Shown: positions 29,891 to 35,245 of the stretch, piece by piece
How positions within the stretch are numbered: the first letter of the stretch is position 1
Layout of the letters: each line of letters opens with the position of its first letter
NCBI GenBank assembly: GCA_016197205.1
Contig: JACPWG010000114.1
Coordinates: 1 to 35,245, forward strand
Direction of reading: 5' to 3'
Length of the DNA stretch: 35,245 nt
From: Planctomycetota bacterium
GTDB lineage: Bacteria > Planctomycetota > MHYJ01 > WSZJ01 > JACPWG01
The notes under the pieces: model-generated
What the model was told of the DNA's origin: nothing
Databases searched by the model: none
Seen by the model: the letters and a program-made list of their open reading frames with translations, nothing else
Made by a program: the position numbers and the translations under genes

Positions 29891-30406
29891 CTACTTTTCG
29901 CCTGCGCAGTCGTCGCACAGGTCCCGGTCCTTGTTGTCGCCGGGCTCGAAACCGCACGATTTGCAGTAATCGTAGGCGACCCAGTTGGCCCCGTCCTTCA
30001 CCTGGAATTTCGAGACCTCCACGTACTGCGCTTTCGGAAAGCTCCAGCCCAGGACCTTTACCTCCTTGCCGCGGAGCTTCTCGTTCGTCATGACGAGATG
30101 GCCCTTCGCGTTGTCCACGAACGTCCAGAGCGTGTCGTCGGGCAAGAGCAGGCCCTGCGCGTGTTTTGCGTGCAGCGTGCATTGGGCGTCCGCACCGGCC
30201 GGCAGGGCCTCGAGCGTGCAGCCGATGCAAACGATCTTGCCCGCGAGCTCGACGCGGTCCTCGAGCCGGCGTGGCGCGGGTTTCCCGCCGTCGGCGCGGG
30301 CCGAAGGCGGGGCGAGGAGCGCGAGCAGGGACAGGGCTGTGGCGAAGGCGACGACGGCGGCTGCGCCGGCGCGGGGGAGGAACGAGTCGATGCGAAGCGT
30401 GGACAT
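29891..30406 (-). CDS. Exported Cys-rich protein of the efflux operon (171 aa)
   Basis: A signal peptide is clear: basic start, hydrophobic AAAVVAFATALSLLALLA, and an ARA-like cleavage site before Asp39. The mature part has CIGC (60-63), Cys76 with His79/His82 in CTLHAKH, a beta-rich core (LWTFVDNAKGHLVM, GKEVKVLGWSFP, YVEVSKFQV) and a C-terminal double knuckle CKSC (148-151) and CDDC (164-167). This looks like a periplasmic metal-binding protein. I do not know a named family. Position directly before czcB (10 nt) suggests delivery of metal to the adaptor, or sensing; both are inference. 'ggaggag'-like sequence precedes ATG 30406. Confidence 0.8.
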   Translation of the reverse strand: MSTLRIDSFLPRAGAAAVVAFATALSLLALLAPPSARADGGKPAPRRLEDRVELAGKIVCIGCTLEALPAGADAQCTLHAKHAQGLLLPDDTLWTFVDNAKGHLVMTNEKLRGKEVKVLGWSFPKAQYVEVSKFQVKDGANWVAYDYCKSCGFEPGDNKDRDLCDDCAGEK

Positions 30407-30548
30407 GGCGTCTCCTCCGGTGACTCGAGAGGGTCGAGAAGGGAGCGGTCGCAGACCCTGGGCGGGGAGGCTGGAAGCGCGTGGGTCCAGGTGGCGCGGG
30501 CGGAAGTCAGCCGGCGGCGGACCTTGAGCGCGCTGCCCGTGCGGCGGG

Positions 30549-30983
30549 CTAGCAGCGGAGGGGGAGGCAGGCTGTCGTGAGGCGCGTGGGAGAGCCGCGA
30601 GCGACCGCGGGTGCCGGGAAGACGGAGGCCGGGGGGTGGAGAGCGACGCAGGCGGGCGCGTCTGCGTTCAGGGCCTTGACGCAGGGGTCGCATGCGGCCG
30701 AAGGCCGCGCCTGCGGCAGCGCCTCGCGGTCACCCGGGGAGGTGAGCTGCACGTCGCGGCAAGGGCCGCAGCGCCGTTCCGCGCCGACCCCCGTGTCGCG
30801 CGCGTTCCCCGAATCGCAAGCAGTGTCGGCCTCGCACGTGCAGGGGGAGGCGCAGGCGCAAAACGCCTCGAGCGTCGCCTGCCCATCCGCCTCGACGCAG
30901 AGAAGCGCGGAGGCGCCCAGTCCGCCCGCAGCGAGCTGGACGAGGACCGCGAGCAGGCAAAGGGGCGTGGCGAGGCCGCGCAT
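30549..30983 (-). CDS. Exported Cys-rich small protein, first gene of efflux operon (144 aa)
   Basis: ATG 30983 starts a signal peptide (MRGLATPLCLLAVLVQLAAG) with cleavage expected after the Gly/Ala segment near residue 26. The mature part opens with LLCVEADGQATLEAFCACAS and holds 12 cysteines, including CAC, CTC (48-50), RCGPCRDVQL (72-80) and CDPC (98-101). The pattern 'C-[LV]-x-x-x-G-x-x-x-[IL]-E ... CGPC-x-D-[VI]-x-L' occurs in small exported proteins I associate with CzcCBA-type loci, so it is probably a metal-handling accessory, but no function is proven. The frame extends upstream to 31070 without a good start. A candidate promoter lies at 31023-31051. Confidence 0.72.
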   Translation of the reverse strand: MRGLATPLCLLAVLVQLAAGGLGASALLCVEADGQATLEAFCACASPCTCEADTACDSGNARDTGVGAERRCGPCRDVQLTSPGDREALPQARPSAACDPCVKALNADAPACVALHPPASVFPAPAVARGSPTRLTTACLPLRC

Positions 30984-31022
30984 GGAGGGTTGACCCTCGG
31001 CAGAAGGTTGAGGACAAGAGCA

Positions 31023-31051
31023 ATTATGCCAATGACCCGAACTGAGGCTAA
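31023..31051 (-). promoter_or_regulatory. Candidate promoter of the metal-efflux operon
   Basis: On the minus strand TTAGCC (31046-31051) and CATAAT (31023-31028) are spaced 17 nt, about 40 nt before ATG 30983. The -35 box is weak, as expected for an activator-dependent metal-responsive promoter, but no regulator gene or dyad operator is seen here. Confidence 0.35.
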
Positions 31052-31110
31052 ACTCGACCGAGGGCGGCAAGTGACTAGATCATGGCTCCGCGTCCAAGCC
31101 AGACGCGGGC

Positions 31111-31148
31111 GAAATTTGAAATTTGACTTTTTGCAATTTGAAATTCGG
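31111..31148. repeat. AT-rich short repeat (atttgaaattt)
   Basis: 'gaaatttgaaatttgac' and 'gcaatttgaaattcgg' are direct and partly palindromic repeats, much more AT-rich than the surroundings. They lie at the left border of the dispersed repeat 31151-31290. Confidence 0.6.
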
Positions 31149-31150
31149 AC

Positions 31151-31290
31151 CGTCCGTGTGGGTCGAATGCGAGACTCTTACACAGAGACGCGGAGACGCA
31201 GAGGCCGGGCGTTGAGTCCACCGCCCTCAACCGGCCATAATCTCTGGCAAGGCGCCGAGCGCTCGATTCTAGCTTCACTTCAGCCTGTTG
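31151..31290. repeat. Dispersed repeat, copy 2 (pairs with 1-140)
   Basis: This stretch aligns over its whole length with 1-140, with scattered substitutions and equal length. It lies between the divergent efflux operon and the LURP-like gene. The gap 30984-31570 contains this, its AT-rich neighbour, the repeat at 31291 and the efflux promoter, but no gene. Confidence 0.85.
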
Positions 31291-31367
31291 AATTATACGC
31301 CTGGGGAAGCCGAGGGTCAAGGCGAGGCCCTCTTTTGGGGAAGCCCGATTCGGCGGAGCTCGACGAC
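31291..31367. repeat. Dispersed repeat (gggtcaaggcgaggccc), copy 1
   Basis: 'agggtcaaggcgaggccc' and the following 'ttttggggaa' recur at 34968-35039 with similar flanks ('attatacgcc' here, 'actatgcgcc' there). It directly adjoins the repeat 31151-31290, so the two may be parts of one composite element. Confidence 0.7.
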
Positions 31368-31570
31368 TCGAAGGCGGAGCCTGCGGCCCGAAGTCCGGCC
31401 GCGGGCGGGAGCCACCGGTGGCCTTGTCGCTCTCGGCGGCCGCCCTCCTTCGCGAATTTGTCCTTGACCATGGGCGACATCGCTGTTACACCTCTTCCCG
31501 TTCCAAGCACCTGGCTCCTGGATTTTCCGTCCTCGGATCGAAGGGCACAGCGAGTCAATGGAGGCGCCCC

Positions 31571-32170
31571 ATGGCCGGTCCGCTCGACCTCAGGGAGTTC
31601 GTCGTCAAGGAGCATGTCGGCCTGCTCAAGCTGACGGACTCCTACGACATCTTCGACGCCAGATCCCAGAAGCAGATCGCGCTCGCGCGCGAAACCATCA
31701 GCGGGGGGATGCAGGCCCTGCGCCTCCTCGTGAACAAGCAGATGCTGCCGACGACGGTGACCGTGACGGAGCGCGACGAGAACGGTCCGGTCCTGTTCCA
31801 GATTCGCCGCGGCTTCAGCCTCATTCGCCCGAAGGTCTTCGTCGTGGACGCGTCCGGGCGCGAGGTCGGCTATTTCAAGAGCAAGCTGTTTTCGCTCGGG
31901 GGCGGCTTCTGGGTATACGACATGCGCGACCAGCAGGTCGCCGAAGTGAAGGGGGACTGGAAGGGCCGGAACTTCAAGTTCCTGAGCCCGAGCCAGCAAG
32001 AACTGGGACAGGTGGCGATGAAGTGGGGCGGAGTGGCCAAGGAACTCTTCACAAGCGCCGACACCTACATGGTGGAGATCGCGCCCGGCGCGGAGGCCAT
32101 CCCGAACGTCAAGCTGCTGCTGCTGGCGGCGGCTCTCGCAATCGACATTGTTTTCAAGGAGAGCAAGTAG
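31571..32170 (+). CDS. LURP-one-related / phospholipid-scramblase-like protein
   Basis: A 199-residue protein of the LURP-one/scramblase beta-barrel fold: REFVVKEHVGLLKLTDSYDI, then PTTVTVTERDENGPVLFQIR, a basic strand RGFSLIRPKVFVVDASGREV, YFKSKLFSLGGGFWVYD and VAEVKGDWKGRNFKFLSPSQ. The fold is a 12-stranded barrel around a hydrophobic helix; here the last 20 residues (NVKLLLLAAALAIDIVFK) provide that helix. Bacterial members have no proven scramblase activity. ATG 31571 follows 'tggaggc' by 8 nt; the frame is open upstream to 31418 through repeat-derived sequence, which is excluded. A TTGACC (31465-31470) with a poor -10 17 nt later may be its promoter. Confidence 0.8.
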   Translation: MAGPLDLREFVVKEHVGLLKLTDSYDIFDARSQKQIALARETISGGMQALRLLVNKQMLPTTVTVTERDENGPVLFQIRRGFSLIRPKVFVVDASGREVGYFKSKLFSLGGGFWVYDMRDQQVAEVKGDWKGRNFKFLSPSQQELGQVAMKWGGVAKELFTSADTYMVEIAPGAEAIPNVKLLLLAAALAIDIVFKESK

Positions 32171-32346
32171 GCGCCGGTCGACGAAGGGGGGCGAGGGGTT
32201 TCCAGCGGCGGTGCGCGGGGGACCTCCCGCGCGCTACGTCCGTCGGACGTCAGGGAGTGGCTGCCGGGCGCGGGGTGCGGAGTGCCGCAGGCGCGGCACC
32301 CACGTTCGATTTTGGTTGCGGCTTCGCCGCGCTAGGAGATGCTGGA

Positions 32347-32880
32347 GTGCCGACGAATCCCGACAGCGTGACCGACCTCATGGCCGAAATCGACGACGCG
32401 GGGCTGTCTGCGGAAGCGCGGGAAGCCTTGAAAGAAGCGGACAAACTTCGCGAGTACGAGAGGACCCTCGAGCGGATCCGGGAATACTCCGCGCGCAACA
32501 AGATCTCGACGAAGGCCTTGCAGGAGGCTATCCAGGCGGAGATCGCCGCGCTGCGGAAGAAGCTGAAGGCACGCGCGGCGCTGGTGCAGCGCCTGGTAGG
32601 GGTCCTCAGGAAGGGCGGGAGCGTCGCCCTGCTCGCGGGCATCTCCCTTTTCACGGATGAGGCCCTCGCCGGCGTGGAAGCCTTCGCGAAACCTGGGTCC
32701 CAGCTCAACGGGTTCCTCCGGGCGGTGCTCCGGGGCGACTGTGAGCGGATCCTGGGTCTTCTGCGGCGTTCCGGGTACGTCAAGGCCCTGGAAGCCGAGT
32801 TGGCCGCCGCCGGCGTGCGCAACCCGCTCGTCATCGACGCGCTGGTCAAGCGGGTGCGGGCCGCCTGCGAGAAGAACTAG
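32347..32880 (+). CDS. Hypothetical coiled-coil protein (177 aa)
   Basis: I do not recognise the family. GTG 32347 is chosen because 'aggag' (32334-32338) lies 8 nt before it; the frame is open further upstream but that part is Arg/Gly-rich and unlike protein. The N-terminal half is strongly helical and charged (LSAEAREALKEADKLREYER, ERIREYSARNKIS, EAIQAEIAALRKKLKARAAL), a probable coiled coil. A hydrophobic segment follows (VLRKGGSVALLAGISLFTDE, about 99-118), then a small helical domain ending VRNPLVIDALVKRVRAACEK. No signal peptide. It is 176 nt downstream of the LURP-like gene on the same strand; the gap holds a 15-bp dyad 'acgtccgtcggacgt' at 32236-32250. Confidence 0.65.
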   Translation: MPTNPDSVTDLMAEIDDAGLSAEAREALKEADKLREYERTLERIREYSARNKISTKALQEAIQAEIAALRKKLKARAALVQRLVGVLRKGGSVALLAGISLFTDEALAGVEAFAKPGSQLNGFLRAVLRGDCERILGLLRRSGYVKALEAELAAAGVRNPLVIDALVKRVRAACEKN

Positions 32881-33362
32881 TCCCAGGACAAGCGCAGGGC
32901 ACCCTGCTGGCCCCAGGGCTCCTGCCGGCCGTGCCGATTTCCCGGGAGCCCTCTACGAGCGTCTTCGCCAGGGGCGTCGCGCGCCTGCCGAGGTCTCCGG
33001 CAGGTTCTGGAATTTCGACACCCGAATGCGGCTTCACATCCCGGGGCAGCGGGAGTTGCGAACCGGGGGCGCATGCCTCGGACAGCCTCCATGCCGACCG
33101 GCCCGGGGTGTCGATGCGCGGGCCGGCACACGTTCGGGCAGGGGGTGCGTTCGGTAGGCGGACAGTCCGCCGGCTGTGCGCAGCGTGCAAGACTGCGCCC
33201 GCGTCGGAAGCCTCCTGTACCCCGGAAGTAACGTTCGGGGATGGTTTCAGGTGCGACATGGCCCCGGCCTTGCGGGAGACGGGAGGAGCGGAGTTTTCAC
33301 GGCGCGCCGCGCACACGGGCGGGCCTGCGGCCGGACCCTGAGGAAGAGCGAGCGGAGGAGAG

Positions 33363-34025
33363 ATGATCGAATCCAGCCGTCGGACGGTTCGCCGGGTAGT
33401 CCCGGGCGTGCGTGGGAGTACCGGCACGCCCCGCCGGGTTTCCGAGGTGGGGGTGGCCGTGGCGCCGCGGCCAGCTTCGGCCGCGACTGCGACGAGGCGG
33501 ACTGCGTCGCCGGCGCCTGGTGGCATTTCGGGCCGCGCAGGGGCGCGCCCGGGAGTCGCGAGCCCCCCCGCACGCCCGGCGCAGCGGGGGGGCGGCGCCC
33601 GACCTGGCGCCCGGGCAGCCGCCGGCGGCGACCGCTCAGGCAAAGGCTCCGGCCGCAGCCTCGAAGGCTGGACCTCCAGCCTGGGGGCGCGGATTCTGTT
33701 CGCCTTGTTGGCCCTCGGGTTCGCGCTGGGCGTGAAGTTCTTCTTCGCGGCGCAGGACGGGGAGGAAGCGAAGCAGCGGGCCTATGCGACCTTCGCGGTC
33801 GGACCCGAAGCGACCTACCTCCATGGTCTGGTCGACCGCTATCACGATGACTGCTTTCGGTCCTGTTACTCCCTCGGCTCGCGTCACCGCCCGTCCAGCT
33901 TCGACTCGGCGCGCTACTTCCGTCAGATGGAACAGAAGCTCGTGGCGCAGATGCGGGCGGACGGCAAATTGGCGGCATGGCGGAGCGACGTGGACGCAGA
34001 CACCGACGGCGACGGGCGTCGTTGA
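33363..34025 (+). CDS. Hypothetical single-pass membrane protein (220 aa)
   Basis: Unrecognised. The ATG is preceded by a strong 'ggaggag' 3-9 nt upstream. The first 105 residues are basic, Pro/Ala/Gly/Arg-rich and probably disordered, then one membrane helix (ARILFALLALGFALGVKFFF, about 109-128), then a 90-residue domain with two cysteines (HDDCFRSCYS, Cys164 and Cys168) and an acidic tail DVDADTDGDG that resembles a calcium-binding DxDxDG loop. The order suggests a cytosolic tail and a periplasmic domain. The preceding gap 32881-33362 shows nothing I can support. Genuine coding is probable for the C-terminal half, less sure for the Arg-rich start. Confidence 0.55.
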   Translation: MIESSRRTVRRVVPGVRGSTGTPRRVSEVGVAVAPRPASAATATRRTASPAPGGISGRAGARPGVASPPARPAQRGGGARPGARAAAGGDRSGKGSGRSLEGWTSSLGARILFALLALGFALGVKFFFAAQDGEEAKQRAYATFAVGPEATYLHGLVDRYHDDCFRSCYSLGSRHRPSSFDSARYFRQMEQKLVAQMRADGKLAAWRSDVDADTDGDGRR

Positions 34026-34261
34026 GGGACGCGCGGGCGCGGGCGGTCGCCCCAGTTCGCCGTAGTCGGCGCGGAGGCCGAAGTGTTCCCGCATCGGCGC
34101 GCAGTCTCACGGGGCCCCGGCCGCCCGACTTCTTTTGAGGCGAACGGTAGGCGCCGGTTCCTTCGCCGCTCGGATTCGTGGCTGGACACCCGCTCAGCCG
34201 CCGCTCGCACCTGCTTCCTGCCCCGGCGGAACCCGCCAGTACCCCCCCCCTCGCATACGGC

Positions 34262-34522
34262 CTAGGAGGGCTGGATCGAGGCACGGAGGTCAAACACGCG
34301 ACCGACGACCGCGCCGGCCTGAATCCCCCGGCGTAGGGCGGCCTTCGCCGCTACGATACGGTCCGCCATGCCCGGGTGGAGGAGCGCCTCTCCGCAGTCA
34401 GCGCACACGTCCGCGCGGACGCGCACGATCGCCACGTCATCCCTCTCGCGCACGACGCGCTCCACCTCCTGATCCGGTTTGACGAGTCCTCCGCACAGCG
34501 GACATCGCTGCCTTTGGTTCAT
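34262..34522 (-). CDS. YgiT-type zinc-finger antitoxin-like protein
   Basis: An 86-residue protein with the YgiT/MqsA-type zinc finger: CPLC (7-10) and CADC (40-43) flanking a beta segment (RVVRERDDVAIVRVRADV), then the GEALLHPG turn and a short helix (MADRIVAAKAALRRG). Full MqsA has a C-terminal HTH; this one stops after the finger, as do many small YgiT proteins that are paired with DUF4258 toxins. Its ATG (34522) overlaps the stop of the upstream DUF4258 gene (ATGA), typical for such pairs. Since that partner is frameshifted, this may be an orphan antitoxin. The gap 34026-34261 shows no supportable gene. Confidence 0.8.
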   Translation of the reverse strand: MNQRQRCPLCGGLVKPDQEVERVVRERDDVAIVRVRADVCADCGEALLHPGMADRIVAAKAALRRGIQAGAVVGRVFDLRASIQPS

Positions 34523-34817
34523 GACTTCATCCTCGTTCGAAAGTCGGGCGACCATCGCACCGGATTTGGTCGGTAGGTCGTGATCAGAATTCCGTGCGAG
34601 TTTCCTACATCGAACGCCCACACTGCGTGGATTGGGCGCCCCGGGGTCGCGCTTACCAGCACGAGGCACGCGGCGTGTGGCCGCGCGTTCGGGTAGTCCT
34701 CGATGCTCGAAGTTCGGTTTCGTCGATCCCCTCCTCGGCCATCTCGTCGGCGCCGTGTGCGGTGATGCGGTAGCGCCCAGCGAGGAGCGCGTCACGGATT
34801 TGGTCGAGGCGGGTCAT
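34519..34817 (-). pseudogene. DUF4258 toxin-like gene, frameshifted
   Basis: From ATG 34817 the frame starts with the family signature MTRLDQIRDALLAGRYRITA, HGADEMAEEGIDETELRAS. Near 34700-34710 the family continues in another frame: IEDYPNARPHAACLVL, GRPIHAVWAFDV, ILITTYRPNP and a stop TGA that overlaps the ATG of the antitoxin gene. The expected short segment (usually like ILNGEV) between the halves is missing, so a small out-of-frame deletion broke the gene. Both halves are well preserved, so the event is recent. DUF4258 proteins are RelE-fold-like putative RNases. In the first frame a junk tail follows the break and ends at about 34653. Confidence 0.8.
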
Positions 34818-34967
34818 GAAATCGGCAACCCCCACACTCATGCAGATGGGTCGGTGGGGCTCGTCGCCACAACCAGGTGCTCGCTCCGAGCCATAGAGCT
34901 GAAGATCCCAACCCGGCGGCCCCTTGATCGGTTTCGTCGGAATCGGAATGGAAACCACTTCAGTGAC

Positions 34968-35039
34968 TATGCGCCCGGCAAGAACCAGGGTCAAGGCGAG
35001 GCCCGATTTGGGGAAAAGCGATCCCGCGGAACTCGTTCG
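34968..35039. repeat. Dispersed repeat (gggtcaaggcgaggccc), copy 2
   Basis: Pairs with 31291-31367: the 18-nt core 'agggtcaaggcgaggccc' is identical and 'ttggggaa' and 'gcgga' follow in both. It lies between gmk and the toxin-antitoxin remnant. The stretch 34818-35086 holds no gene otherwise. Confidence 0.7.
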
Positions 35040-35086
35040 TGCGTCGCCCGTGCGCTTGCCCTCCCCCCCTGCCCCCGCCTCGCCCC

Positions 35087-35245
35087 TCACCCCCGCCGCG
35101 CCGTCCGCTCCCTGGCGATGATCTCCGCCAGCCGCTCCGCGGCCTCGGTCAGGTTGTCGTTGAAGAGCAGGTACTTGAACTCGTCCTTGTGCGACAGCTC
35201 CATCCGCGCCCGTGCCATCCGCTCCTCCAGGTCCGCGTCCGCGAC
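35087..35245 (-). CDS. gmk: Guanylate kinase, C-terminal part (runs off the window)
   Basis: The last 52 codons of a minus-strand gene, ending TGA at 35087-35089. They read EERMARARMELSHKDEFKYL, then LFNDNLTEAAERLAEIIARE, which matches the C-terminal end of guanylate kinase (GMP + ATP to GDP + ADP), including the helix before the conserved [VF]-N-D-[DN] motif. The P-loop and GMP-binding parts lie beyond the window. In many bacteria rpoZ follows gmk; here repeats and the broken toxin gene follow instead. Confidence 0.8.
   Translation of the reverse strand, partial: VADADLEERMARARMELSHKDEFKYLLFNDNLTEAAERLAEIIARERTARRG

Noticed and set aside
32236..32250. Operator at the dyad acgtccgtcggacgt
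   Set aside because: Seven-base arms in GC-rich sequence can arise by chance; it lies in no clear promoter.
32846..33643. 265-codon open frame on the minus strand across the gap after the coiled-coil gene
   Set aside because: Pro/Arg/Ala-rich, no start signal, no motif; it overlaps the strong ribosome-binding site of the + gene at 33363.
34026..34261. Minus-strand frame with MREHFGLRADYGELG as a possible transposase piece
   Set aside because: The short string looks protein-like but I could not place it in a family, and no longer frame supports it.

Overview
The window is high-GC, densely coding bacterial chromosome from a diderm organism: it has an AsmA-like envelope protein, a CzcBA-type RND efflux pair and several proteins with signal peptides. 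The carbamoyltransferase / DUF5989 / SxtJ trio, the Cys-rich proteins beside the efflux genes, and the abundance of dispersed palindromic repeats of the 'cacggagacacggag' and 'ggtgcagggc' types suggest Planctomycetota or a neighbouring uncultured phylum. That placement is inference. No rRNA, tRNA or CRISPR array was seen.

Layout. 1-3450 is a graveyard: dispersed repeats, an integron-integrase relic behind a near-consensus promoter, a possible IS21 relic, a truncated HTH/restriction-like gene, and a broken AAA/DUF4143 ATPase headed by a perfect 35-bp palindrome. 3737-9411 is a tight forward operon: an unknown 170-aa protein, an unknown protein built of three repeats, an ABC exporter with a C-terminal cyclic-nucleotide-binding domain, a D-Ala-D-Ala-ligase-like ATP-grasp enzyme and a DUF3109/YkgJ-like cysteine-cluster protein. 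A damaged TPR gene follows (9522-10452).

10577-15901 is on the minus strand: an ABM-domain protein overlapping an iron-type alcohol dehydrogenase, and a 1188-aa AsmA-like protein with repeated modules. 16503-17390 (+) is a CoA-transferase beta-type subunit without its partner. 17709-19686 (-) is a zinc-ribbon membrane protein overlapping a zinc-ribbon site-2 protease. 20443-25336 (+) holds a possible leaderless 18-aa leader peptide, a NodU/CmcH-type carbamoyltransferase, DUF5989, SxtJ and an MFS transporter; an 830-bp repeat-filled gap separates DUF5989 from SxtJ. 25419-30983 (-) is a heavy-metal efflux operon: two exported Cys-rich proteins, then CzcB and CzcA. 31571-34025 (+) carries a LURP-one/scramblase-like protein and two unknown proteins. 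34262-34817 (-) is a toxin-antitoxin-like pair in which the YgiT-type antitoxin is intact and the DUF4258 partner is frameshifted. The window ends inside gmk (-).

Recurring theme: most gaps above 300 bp contain repeats, including a 131-bp element with perfect 17-bp inverted termini (17475-17605), a diverged copy (22993-23121) and a solitary end that carries the stop codon of the triple-repeat gene (5537). Sigma70-like promoters can be read in front of several genes, commonly with a TAGAAT or similar -10 box.
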